Below, piece after piece: positions 1 through 6,533 of a DNA stretch of 11,116 nt. Each line of letters begins with the position of its first letter. The stretch's first letter is position 1. The notes beneath the pieces were generated by a model. The model was not told the origin of the DNA and did no database searches. It saw only the letters and a program-made list of their open reading frames with translations. The DNA lies in NCBI GenBank assembly GCA_017418765.1, contig JAFOMV010000165.1:1-11116 (forward strand), read 5' to 3'. The translations under genes were made by a program, and so were the position numbers. Source of the DNA: Ruminococcus sp. Its GTDB lineage: Bacteria; Bacillota_A; Clostridia; Oscillospirales; Ruminococcaceae.

Positions 1-1960
1 CACCGTACTGAACGTAGTACTTTGTGAATGCAGGGTTGTTGAGAACAAGACCGAATTCACAGTTGAGGTACTTGTCGATAGAGTTGAGAGTCTTGATATC
101 AGCGCCCTGATCCTTACCGATCTCGGACATAACAGCAAAGCCCTGTGGTTCGATGAATATCTTACCTTCCTCGCACTCCTTGGAACCCATCTTCTCGCCG
201 TTAGCGTCGTAAGCTCTGATGAACCAGTCGCCGTCGAAAGCAGATTCCATAACGTTCTTCTTCATCTTGTCGATCTCAGCCTGAGCCTTTGCAGCTTCGT
301 CAGCCTTTCCGAGATGCTCTAAGATGCCTACGAAAGCAGGACCTGTGTATGTGAAGAGAGTTGCAACGAAAGCAGACTCAGCTACCTTTGAGTAGCCGCC
401 CTCAGCTGCAAACTTAGGATTGGTGTAAGTCTGGAATGACTCACCGGGAGTATCAGAGAAGCATGAGAGGTTGATACAGTCGTTCCAGTCAGCTCTCATT
501 GCAAGCGGGAGACCGTGAGGTCCGAGGTTATTAACGATGTGGTAGAATGAAACATCAAGGTGTTCGAGCATCTTGTGCTTGCCGTTCGGATCATCATCGA
601 AAGGAACGTCAGCGTCAAGGATTCCCCAGTCGCCTGTTTCCTTGATGTAAGCAGCAACGGAGAGGATCATCCACAGCGGATCGTCTGAGAAGTCGCCGCC
701 GATATCAGCGTTGCCCTTCTTTGTAAGAGGCTGGTACTGGTGGTAGCATCCGCCGTCAGAAAGCTGAGTAGAAGCAATATCGATAAGTCTTTCTCTCGCT
801 CTCTCAGGGATCTGGTGAACAAATCCGAGGATATCCTGGTTAGAGTCACGGAAGCCCATACCACGGCCGATACCGCTCTCAAAGTATGAAGCTGAACGTG
901 AAAGGTTGAATGTTACCATGCACTGATACTGGTTCCAGATGTTTACCATTCTGTCTACCTTATCATCAGGAGTATGAACATTGAAGATAGAGAGGAGGCT
1001 GTTCCATGTGCTGCGGAGTTCTTCAAGACCTGCAGCTACCTTTTCAGGAGTGTTGTACTTCTCGATCATTGCATAAGCCTTTTCCTTGTTGAGTACCCAA
1101 GTCTCTCTTGTAAGGAGGTTAGCAGGCTTTTCAGCAGCGAACTTCTTGTCCTGAGGATTCTCAGCGTAGCCGAGGATGTAGATCAGTGTCTTGGATTCGC
1201 CGGGAGCGAGAGTGACCTTCTTATAATGAGAAGCAACAGGAGACCAGCCGTCAGCAAAAGAGTTTGAAGGCTTGTCTGCCATAACAGTCTCAGGGTTAGC
1301 CCAGCCGTTGTAGATGCTTCCGAGGAAAGCGTCACGGTCTGTATCGTAACCGTCGATATCATCATTAACTGTATAGAAAGCGTAGTGATTACGTCTGTCT
1401 CTGTACTCTGTAACGTGGTAGATAGTAGAACCTTCGATCTCAACACGGCCTGTAGAGAAGTTTCTCTGGAAGTTTGTGCAGTCGTCCTGAGCATCCCAGA
1501 GACACCATTCAGCGATAGAGAAGATAGAGAAGCTCTTAGCTTCCTTGCTTTCGTTTGTGAGAACTACCTGCTGAACTTCGCCGTCATAGTTCTGAGGAAC
1601 GAAGAAAGTAACTTCAGCCTTGAGCCCGTTCTTTTTACCCTTGATGATGGTGTAGCCCATACCATGGCGGCACTCATACTCATCCAGCTCTGTCTTAACA
1701 GGTGACCAGCCCGGGTTCCATACAGTACCGTTATCGTTGATATAGAAATAACGGCCGCCCATATCGATAGGCACGTTGTTATAGCGGTAACGTGTTATAC
1801 GTCTGAGACGTGCATCCTTGTAAAAGCAGTAACCGCCTGCTGTGTTGGAGATGAGTGAAAAGAAACCCTGATTTCCGAGGTAGTTTATCCAGGGATATGG
1901 GGTTCTTGGGGAATTGATAACATATTCCTTATTAGCGTCGTCAAAAAAACCGAACTTCAT
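1..1960 (-). CDS. cbp: Cellobiose phosphorylase, GH94 (C-terminus beyond window)
   Basis: Cytoplasmic enzyme that phosphorolyses cellobiose to alpha-glucose 1-phosphate and glucose, saving one ATP per disaccharide. The visible 653 codons start at an ATG (1958-1960) with AAAGGAG 7 bases upstream (1968-1974). The product begins [14 protein letters not shown] and stays close to the Clostridium thermocellum enzyme as I remember it (about 811 residues), so roughly 160 C-terminal residues are missing. The substrate-site motif [11 protein letters not shown] lies at about residues 366-376. The motif RADWNDC lies at about 489-495; by family analogy the second Asp (about 494) is the general acid. The frame is open throughout with no frameshift. 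There is no signal peptide, so cellobiose must be imported first. Codon use is strongly biased (Ile mostly ATC, many AAC and TAC), unlike most neighbours, which suggests high expression. It has its own promoter. A cellodextrin phosphorylase is less likely given how close the N-terminus is to cellobiose phosphorylase. Confidence 0.95.
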   Translation of the reverse strand, partial: MKFGFFDDANKEYVINSPRTPYPWINYLGNQGFFSLISNTAGGYCFYKDARLRRITRYRYNNVPIDMGGRYFYINDNGTVWNPGWSPVKTELDEYECRHGMGYTIIKGKKNGLKAEVTFFVPQNYDGEVQQVVLTNESKEAKSFSIFSIAEWCLWDAQDDCTNFQRNFSTGRVEIEGSTIYHVTEYRDRRNHYAFYTVNDDIDGYDTDRDAFLGSIYNGWANPETVMADKPSNSFADGWSPVASHYKKVTLAPGESKTLIYILGYAENPQDKKFAAEKPANLLTRETWVLNKEKAYAMIEKYNTPEKVAAGLEELRSTWNSLLSIFNVHTPDDKVDRMVNIWNQYQCMVTFNLSRSASYFESGIGRGMGFRDSNQDILGFVHQIPERARERLIDIASTQLSDGGCYHQYQPLTKKGNADIGGDFSDDPLWMILSVAAYIKETGDWGILDADVPFDDDPNGKHKMLEHLDVSFYHIVNNLGPHGLPLAMRADWNDCINLSCFSDTPGESFQTYTNPKFAAEGGYSKVAESAFVATLFTYTGPAFVGILEHLGKADEAAKAQAEIDKMKKNVMESAFDGDWFIRAYDANGEKMGSKECEEGKIFIEPQGFAVMSEIGKDQGADIKTLNSIDKYLNCEFGLVLNNPAFTKYYVQYG

Positions 1961-1991
1961 AATTTTACTCCTTTGATATATGGTAACAAAA

Positions 1992-2008
1992 ACGGGTATT
2001 TACACCGT
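1992..2008 (-). promoter_or_regulatory. Possible operator dyad in the cbp leader
   Basis: A 17-bp imperfect inverted repeat with arms ACGG and CCGT, a central ATTTA on the plus strand and near-symmetric flanks. It lies just downstream of the predicted cbp transcription start, where a repressor would block initiation. It is not a good match to the catabolite-response (cre) consensus, and no regulator for it is encoded in the window. Assignment as an operator is inference. Confidence 0.3.
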
Positions 2009-2017
2009 ATTTATTCT

Positions 2018-2046
2018 ATTATACCATAATTTCTTTATTATTACAA
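2018..2046 (-). promoter_or_regulatory. Promoter of cellobiose phosphorylase
   Basis: On the minus strand the -10 is TATAAT (2018-2023) preceded by TGG, an extended -10. The -35 is TTGTAA (2041-2046), with a spacer of exactly 17 bases. Transcription should start near 2011, giving a leader of about 50 bases. The region upstream (2047-2180) is AT-rich, and no other feature was recognised there. Confidence 0.8.
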
Positions 2047-2183
2047 TAGATAACCTAAAATTCCATTGTATTATTTTTTCTTTCTTTTTTGTGCACATTT
2101 TACAATTTGATATCATCCGTAATTATCTGTCAGCTGATCAATAACCTGCTGCCAGACTATATTTAATGCCGCTGTCCCACAAT

Positions 2184-2211
2184 AAAAATCCCCTGCCTTT
2201 CCGGACAGGGG
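2184..2211 (-). terminator. Rho-independent terminator after the epimerase gene
   Basis: Read on the minus strand, CCCCTG (2206-2211) pairs with CAGGGG (2190-2195), with a further partly paired CC/GG inside, followed by ATTTTTATT. It starts about 45 bases past the epimerase stop codon and separates that transcript from the cbp promoter. Confidence 0.85.
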
Positions 2212-2254
2212 ACGAACGACTTATTTGGTTTGCCGACATTCCGTCAGCATCGGG

Positions 2255-3280
2255 TCATTCCTCAACAGCAGGAAGCTTTGTAAAGAAACGCTGATGAGTC
2301 TCAAATGTATCGCCGGGCTTTACCTCGGTATAGCCTGTTACCTCTCTTTCAAGCGAAAGGTTCGGAGCATCTATCATAGCAGTCATAGGCTCAGGGCAGA
2401 AGTAATGGTTCATGCCTCTGTCATTCCATATTATCCAGAATTTATACTCATCCGAAACTTCATAGCAGAGCTTCTTGCCGCTTGCAGCGTCCTCAGCAAC
2501 TACGCCGTGAAAATTGTCACCGTCAAGCTCGCCTGTCTCGCCTACATACATATCGTTGTCGCATACCTGAAGCACAGGGCACTTAGCGCCGTTCTTGTAT
2601 TCAAGGTCATACATGGTAAGGGACTTGAGACGCTCTGTAGGGAGGCATCTCTCGTTCAGTTCGCACTTCTTGCTTATCGGTACAGTAAGACGTATATCTT
2701 CCTCCTTGCCGCCGTCAACGAACGGTGCATTTATAGTTGTATGTGAAGCAAGGGACATCGGAAGCATAACATCGGAATTATTTGTGAAGCGTACATTCAG
2801 TTCAAGACCCTGTTCCGAAAGCGTGAAAGTGTATTCTGCTGTGAACTTTACAGGGAGGTAGCTGAAGAACTCATCTTTTTCATCGTAGACATATCTTGTC
2901 TTTACCCATGCACAGTTGTTGTCAGCATCATGTTCAACAAGCTCATGTACTCTTTTATGAATGAAACCATGAATATGATTATTGTATGGGGCAGCTTCAT
3001 TTATAGGGAGATTATATACAGCATCTGAAGCTGTCAGCACGCCGTTTGCAAAGCGGTTCGGCAGATAAAGGGTAGGAAGTCCCCATACTTCGGGAGACTG
3101 CTTTATTATATCAGCAGTGTTCTCCTCTTTATACCTGAAAAACTCAATGCCATTTTCATTGTCTCTCAGGCGTATAACATTAGAGCCTATCTCATAAGCC
3201 AGCCAGGCCTCATAGCCGCCTGCTTCCAGCTTAACGCATTTAATATCGTTGTGTTCGAAAAGCTCTGTCGAATTATTCAT
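2255..3280 (-). CDS. Aldose 1-epimerase (mutarotase) family protein
   Basis: A 341-residue cytoplasmic protein of the galactose-mutarotase fold, which interconverts alpha and beta anomers of free hexoses. Family landmarks are in the right order: NRFANG (residues 75-80, equivalent to the NRI..G motif), NHIHGF (101-106, His104 matching the first catalytic His), SHTTINAPF (His180 matching the second) and CPEPMTAMIDAPN (Glu297 matching the catalytic base Glu). The family is usually 300-350 residues, so the gene looks intact. The ATG start has AAGGA 10 bases upstream (3291-3295). It lies 69 bases after gltA in the same direction and ends at a strong terminator, so gltA and this gene may share a transcript. 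Being next to cellobiose phosphorylase, it may act on glucose released from cellobiose. The sequence does not fix the substrate, which could be galactose, another hexose or a phosphosugar, so no gene symbol is given. Confidence 0.88.
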   Translation of the reverse strand: MNNSTELFEHNDIKCVKLEAGGYEAWLAYEIGSNVIRLRDNENGIEFFRYKEENTADIIKQSPEVWGLPTLYLPNRFANGVLTASDAVYNLPINEAAPYNNHIHGFIHKRVHELVEHDADNNCAWVKTRYVYDEKDEFFSYLPVKFTAEYTFTLSEQGLELNVRFTNNSDVMLPMSLASHTTINAPFVDGGKEEDIRLTVPISKKCELNERCLPTERLKSLTMYDLEYKNGAKCPVLQVCDNDMYVGETGELDGDNFHGVVAEDAASGKKLCYEVSDEYKFWIIWNDRGMNHYFCPEPMTAMIDAPNLSLEREVTGYTEVKPGDTFETHQRFFTKLPAVEE

Positions 3281-3312
3281 AAAAATTCATTCCTTCCAAA
3301 TAGTCGTTTGTA

Positions 3313-3345
3313 ATTATATATCACCTTGTATCTCTCTGCGATCAA
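3313..3345 (-). promoter_or_regulatory. Weak candidate promoter for the epimerase gene
   Basis: In the 69-base gap after gltA, the minus strand carries TATAAT (3313-3318) and TTGATC (3340-3345). The 21-base spacing is too wide. Sliding the -10 to GATATA gives 17 bases but a poorer hexamer. Read-through from gltA is the alternative, since no terminator hairpin was seen in this gap. Confidence 0.3.
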
Positions 3346-3349
3346 AGGG

Positions 3350-4720
3350 TCAATCTATTCTGTTTTCCATATCCGTATACTCCCGCATTGGTGATATCGC
3401 CTTATATGCGGGGCGAATTATTTTATTTGAGTTTATAAGCTCCTCTATCCTGTGTGCAGACCAGCCTGCGATACGTGCTGTAGCAAACAGGGGCGTGAAA
3501 AGCTCATCAGGGATGCCAAGCATCCTGTATACAAAGCCGCTGTAAAAATCCACGTTTGCACATACGCCCTTATATATCCTTCTTTCATCTGCGATGACTT
3601 CGGGAGCGAGTTTCTCGACAAGAGAATATAATCTGAATTCTTCCTCACGGCCTTTTTCAGCAGAAAGCTTTTCCACAAAGCTTTTGAATACCTTTGCTCT
3701 CGGGTCTGACTGTGAGTATACAGCGTGTCCCATACCATAAATGAGACCTGCATTGTCGAAAGCCTCCTTGTGGAGAAGTCTGCGGAGATACTCTTTTACT
3801 TCATCCTCATCTGACCAGTCGCCCACATTAGCTTTCATATCGTCGAACATCATAGCGACTTTGATATTTGCACCGCCGTGTTTCGGACCTTTCAGCGAGC
3901 CGAGTGCCGCAGCTATTGCTGAATAGGTATCGGTGCCTGATGAAGATACAACGTGTACTGTAAATGTCGAGTTGTTGCCTCCGCCGTGTTCTGCATGAAG
4001 AACAAGAGCGAGGTCAAGTATACGTGCCTCCAGCTCGGAATAATGCTTATTCGGGCGGAGCATATACAGCAGATTTTCCGCAATGGAAAGTTCCGGGTCA
4101 GGGTCATGTATGAACAATGATCCGCCGTTCCTTGAATATTTATATGCATTGTATCCGTATATTGACAGAAGCGGGAACAGTGTTATCAGTTCTATACACT
4201 GTCTCAGCACATTCGGTATGGATATATCGTTTGCTTTTTCGTCATATGAATACAGTGCAAGTACGCTTTTAGCAAGCGAGTTCATCATGTTATCACTGGG
4301 TGCTTTCATGATGACATCACGTATGAACGTAGGCGGCAGTGAACGATAATCAGCAAGTATCCTGCGGAATTCGCTTAGTTCATGCTCTGAGGGCATACTG
4401 CCGAAAAGCAGAAGATACACTGTTTCTTCAAAGCCGAATCTTTTTTCCTTGATAAATCCTGAGACGATATCTTCGACGTCGATGCCTCTGTAATAGAGCT
4501 TGCCGTCGCCGTGATTCGGCATATCTTCACCTGTATCGAGCACTTTGATAGTGCTTATATTGGTAAGGCCTGCGACTACGCCGTTTCCGTTGATATCACG
4601 GAGGCCACGCTTCACATCATACTGTGTATATAGGGCAGGGTCGATCCTGTACCCTTCTGCAGAACGTTCTGCAAGCCTTATTATCTCAGGCGGTGTTTCG
4701 GAAAATCCACGTTTTGTCAT
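3350..4720 (-). CDS. gltA: Citrate synthase
   Basis: Condenses oxaloacetate and acetyl-CoA to citrate, the entry step to 2-oxoglutarate and glutamate. The 456-residue product carries the citrate synthase signatures: LHAEHGGGN (241-249, His245 matching the first active-site His), GPKHGGAN (278-285, His281 matching the second), GMGHAVY (329-335) and NVDFYSGF (389-396, Asp391 matching the catalytic Asp). The length suits the longer Firmicute type I enzymes. The frame stays open upstream to an ATG at 4859-4861, but that start overlaps the gltA promoter -10 region and would not be transcribed. The ATG at 4718-4720 has AAAGGG 8 bases upstream (4729-4734) and was chosen. It is transcribed from a consensus promoter through a leader of about 120 bases that contains a hairpin and a short ORF. 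A 2-methylcitrate synthase cannot be excluded, but no propionate-pathway genes are nearby. Confidence 0.94.
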   Translation of the reverse strand: MTKRGFSETPPEIIRLAERSAEGYRIDPALYTQYDVKRGLRDINGNGVVAGLTNISTIKVLDTGEDMPNHGDGKLYYRGIDVEDIVSGFIKEKRFGFEETVYLLLFGSMPSEHELSEFRRILADYRSLPPTFIRDVIMKAPSDNMMNSLAKSVLALYSYDEKANDISIPNVLRQCIELITLFPLLSIYGYNAYKYSRNGGSLFIHDPDPELSIAENLLYMLRPNKHYSELEARILDLALVLHAEHGGGNNSTFTVHVVSSSGTDTYSAIAAALGSLKGPKHGGANIKVAMMFDDMKANVGDWSDEDEVKEYLRRLLHKEAFDNAGLIYGMGHAVYSQSDPRAKVFKSFVEKLSAEKGREEEFRLYSLVEKLAPEVIADERRIYKGVCANVDFYSGFVYRMLGIPDELFTPLFATARIAGWSAHRIEELINSNKIIRPAYKAISPMREYTDMENRID

Positions 4721-4815
4721 ATCGTCATCCCTTTCGTGTAAAATGGTGCAAATAGCTCGGGAGAAGCGCAAAACCGCTTGATCCCCCTGAGCCTGAGAGA
4801 AAAACGACAGTTCAT
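4717..4815 (-). CDS. Possible 32-codon leader ORF overlapping the gltA start
   Basis: Begins at the first ATG in the predicted gltA transcript and runs 32 codons (MNCRFSLRLRG...). Its TGA overlaps the gltA ATG as ATGA, the geometry of translational coupling. The peptide is basic and resembles nothing I recognise. The Shine-Dalgarno match upstream is weak (GGGA). The frame could be open by chance, so its coding status is uncertain. If translated, ribosomes would cross and unfold the hairpin at 4755-4792. Confidence 0.3.
   Translation of the reverse strand: MNCRFSLRLRGIKRFCASPELFAPFYTKGMTI
4755..4792 (-). promoter_or_regulatory. Strong leader hairpin upstream of gltA
   Basis: In the minus-strand transcript GCTC-A-GGGGGA pairs with TCTCCC-GAGC, with one bulged A and one G-U pair. 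An inner AAGCG/CGCTT stem carries a GTTTTG loop. No U-tract follows, so it is not a terminator by itself. The 3' arm TCCCGA (4757-4762) could instead pair with an upstream TCGGGA at 4821-4826, but the long hairpin should win. It does not match a riboswitch class I know. A regulatory role is inference. Confidence 0.5.
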
Positions 4816-4843
4816 GATTTTCCCGACGATTATATATACTAAC

Positions 4844-4872
4844 ATTATACTTTATTTTCATATGTTTGTCAA
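4844..4872 (-). promoter_or_regulatory. Consensus promoter of gltA
   Basis: Perfect minus-strand sigma-A hexamers: TTGACA (4867-4872), a 17-base spacer and TATAAT (4844-4849). The start should fall near 4837. A second TATAAT (4829-4834) lies just downstream but has no -35. This placement supports the 4720 start for gltA over the longer open frame. Confidence 0.9.
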
Positions 4873-4940
4873 GTAAAAATGGCTGTACATTTTGGTCGTG
4901 TTTTAAGTGTTCTTGTCAAAAAAACCGCAAGGTCATTTTT

Positions 4941-4955
4941 TCAGGAAGTACCTGA
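4941..4955. promoter_or_regulatory. Perfect 15-bp dyad between divergent promoters
   Basis: TCAGG-AAGTA-CCTGA is an exact 5-bp inverted repeat with a 5-bp centre, flanked by T-runs. It lies 16 bases upstream of the CPBP gene's -35 and about 70 bases upstream of the gltA -35, a plausible activator or repressor site. A short terminator-like hairpin is the alternative, but no gene ends here on either strand. Confidence 0.35.
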
Positions 4956-4971
4956 TTTTACATTATACTAC

Positions 4972-5000
4972 TTGACAAAAGCTGATCATAACAGTAAAAT
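4972..5000 (+). promoter_or_regulatory. Promoter of the CPBP protease gene
   Basis: TTGACA (4972-4977), a 17-base spacer, then TAAAAT (4995-5000). The -35 and its flanks share the 11-mer TACTTGACAAA with the divergent gltA promoter. The leader should be about 25 bases. Confidence 0.85.
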
Positions 5001-5031
5001 AAAAGAATAAAGCTTATGAAGGAGCACCGTT

Positions 5032-5997
5032 ATGAATATAAGATCGGGAATGTTTAAAGAATCATCAAAGTCTCATGCATCGCCAAAACTGATAGTTATG
5101 ATAACAGTATTTATAGTCGTATTCTTTATTATATACCTGTTTGAAGCTATAATACCATCCATCCTGACAATGAAGCCGATGATGGAGGAATTCGCAAAAA
5201 TGGGATATAACGCAGGAGACAAGATAAGCTTCAAGGATTCCATGCGTGTCGCCTATAAGGTATCCGCACCTCCTGCAGTAATGATACCAACTCTCATCAG
5301 CACTGTTTTCGGTACTATCATCAGCATCATATACTGCCGTTTCGGAGAGATGCGTTCTCTTGGTTCTATGGGCATGAGGAAGAAAAAGCTTGTACCGCAT
5401 TATCTTATCGGTCTCGGTATCGGCGCAGCGCTGATGACAGCCATAGTCCTGCTCAGCGCACTTTTCGGCGCACAGACGATAAGCTTCTGCTCGGGCGTGA
5501 ATTATGGCCTTATCGGTCTTTACTGGATAGGATGGTTCTTCCAGGGAATGAGTGAGGAATTCATATTCCGGGGATACCTGATGAACACAGTAGGCGGCAA
5601 GCACAGCTTTATCACAGCGCTGGCTGTAAGTTCTGCCGCTTTCTCACTTGCTCACACAGCAAATCAAGGATTCGGGCCGCTGGTATTCGTCAATCTGGCA
5701 CTGTTTGGAGTTTTTGCAGGACTGTACATGATACTGACAGATGATATATGGGGCGGATGCGCTATCCACAGCATATGGAACTGCACACAGGGCAATCTCT
5801 ACGGCATAAGCGTCAGCGGTACAAATGAGATAGAGTCGGTCATGAAAACTGTTGCGGATTCTGACAGCGTCATACTCACGGGCGGCGATTTCGGCATTGA
5901 GGGAAGTATTTTCACAACAATAGTTCTCGTTGCCGCTTCTGCGATAGTTGTCGTGATGATGAAGAAAAAAGGAATTATAGATACGAATGAAAATTAA
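5032..5997 (+). CDS. CPBP family intramembrane protease (Abi/CAAX-like)
   Basis: A 321-residue polytopic membrane protein of the CPBP (Rce1/CAAX-protease, MEROPS M79-related) family. The three family motifs are intact: EEFIFRGYL (Glu175, Glu176, Arg180), FSLAH (His208) and HSIWN (His246, Asn250), so it should be a catalytically competent membrane endopeptidase. After a basic N-terminus there are hydrophobic segments at about residues 20-46, 82-101, 123-145, 158-170, 192-206, 216-235 and 292-309. A polar loop (about 256-290) lies between the last motif and the final segment. The ATG start has AAGGAG upstream. It is a single-gene transcript with its own promoter and terminator. Bacterial members include bacteriocin-immunity and peptide-processing proteins. 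No bacteriocin or lipoprotein substrate gene is visible nearby, so the substrate is unknown. Confidence 0.88.
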   Translation: MNIRSGMFKESSKSHASPKLIVMITVFIVVFFIIYLFEAIIPSILTMKPMMEEFAKMGYNAGDKISFKDSMRVAYKVSAPPAVMIPTLISTVFGTIISIIYCRFGEMRSLGSMGMRKKKLVPHYLIGLGIGAALMTAIVLLSALFGAQTISFCSGVNYGLIGLYWIGWFFQGMSEEFIFRGYLMNTVGGKHSFITALAVSSAAFSLAHTANQGFGPLVFVNLALFGVFAGLYMILTDDIWGGCAIHSIWNCTQGNLYGISVSGTNEIESVMKTVADSDSVILTGGDFGIEGSIFTTIVLVAASAIVVVMMKKKGIIDTNEN

Positions 5998-5999
5998 AG

Positions 6000-6021
6000 G
6001 CGCACACTTGTGCGCTTTTTT
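6000..6021 (+). terminator. Rho-independent terminator of the CPBP gene
   Basis: GCGCAC (6000-6005) and GTGCGC (6010-6015) form a 6-bp stem with an ACTT loop, followed by six Ts. It begins 3 bases after the CPBP stop codon. Confidence 0.92.
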
Positions 6022-6031
6022 CCAAATATCA

Positions 6032-6059
6032 AAGAAACGGGACGGCCAATAGCCGTCCC
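6032..6059 (-). terminator. Terminator of the tadA operon
   Basis: An 8-bp perfect stem, GGGACGGC/GCCGTCCC (6039-6046 with 6052-6059) with a 5-base loop. On the minus strand GTTTCTTT follows it, 9 bases past the tadA stop. The T-run is interrupted, so termination may be weaker than at the adjacent plus-strand terminator. On the plus strand ATATTTATTT follows, so it may also act as a backup in that direction. Confidence 0.75.
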
Positions 6060-6068
6060 ATATTTATT

Positions 6069-6533
6069 TCACTTATTATTTCGCTTTCTGATGCGCAGTT
6101 CCTTGAAAAATTCCGAGAGTATAGCAGAACATTCCTCCTCCATCATTCCGCCCATTACTTCCGGGCGGTAATTGTAGGGCAGTGAAAACATCTTCTGCAC
6201 CGATTCCGCAGACCCGCTTTTGTAGTCGTATGCGCCGAAATATACATTGTCGATACGTGAATTGATGATCGCACCGCAGCACATAGGACAGGGTTCAAGG
6301 GTAACGTACAATGCACACTCGGGAAGTCTCCATCCTCCCAGCTTTCTGCAAGCCTGATCGATAGCTTCTATCTCTGCATGGGCAAGGGCATTTTTTGCGG
6401 TCTCACGTCGATTACGTCCTTCGCCGACGATCTCGCCTGTGGTCTTTTTCACCACTACTGCTCCTACAGGAACTTCGCCTTCGTTGAAAGCTTCTCTTGC
6501 CAGTTCAAGGGCACGTTTCATGTAATTATCCAT
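6069..6533 (-). CDS. tadA: tRNA-adenosine(34) deaminase TadA
   Basis: Zinc enzyme that converts A34 to inosine in the wobble position of tRNA-Arg(ACG), allowing it to read CGU, CGC and CGA. The 154-residue product has the cytidine-deaminase-type motifs: HAEIEAI (His52 as zinc ligand, Glu54 as proton shuttle) and PCPMCCGAI (Cys82 and Cys85 as zinc ligands), plus the VPVGAVVV strand near the N-terminus. The length is normal for TadA. The frame is open further upstream, but the extension reads through the preceding gene and resembles nothing. The ATG at 6531-6533 shares one base with the upstream TGA (TGATG), so translation is probably coupled. A start at Met5 (6521) would also give an intact enzyme. 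No separate promoter was seen. It should be essential. Confidence 0.95.
   Translation of the reverse strand: MDNYMKRALELAREAFNEGEVPVGAVVVKKTTGEIVGEGRNRRETAKNALAHAEIEAIDQACRKLGGWRLPECALYVTLEPCPMCCGAIINSRIDNVYFGAYDYKSGSAESVQKMFSLPYNYRPEVMGGMMEEECSAILSEFFKELRIRKRNNK

Noticed and set aside
2225..2746. Long plus-strand open frame of 173 codons
   Set aside because: It is antisense to the well-supported epimerase gene, has no Shine-Dalgarno or recognisable product, and its composition is that of a reverse-frame shadow.
3266..3272. 0A-box-like TGTCGAA (also at 3754-3760)
   Set aside because: Both lie inside coding sequence away from promoters, and 7-mers of this kind are expected by chance in 11 kb.
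4780..4826. Glycine-riboswitch-like string CTCTCAGGC (minus strand, 4791-4799) in the gltA leader
   Set aside because: The rest of the aptamer is missing: no GGAGAG partner strand, no GCCGAAGG.GCAA core, and too little sequence between the promoter and the string.
4721..4861. Longer citrate synthase frame starting at the ATG at 4859-4861 (47 extra residues)
   Set aside because: That ATG lies upstream of the predicted transcription start, beside the -10 of a perfect-consensus promoter. The extra residues are not citrate synthase-like, and a good Shine-Dalgarno precedes 4720.
4912..4920. Second TTGACA (minus strand, 4914-4919) as an upstream gltA promoter
   Set aside because: No -10-like hexamer lies at a 16-18 base spacing; the counterpart reads ACCAAA.
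5032..5997. Bacteriocin immunity system around the CPBP protease
   Set aside because: No precursor peptide with a double-Gly leader, ABC exporter or modification enzyme is visible on either side.
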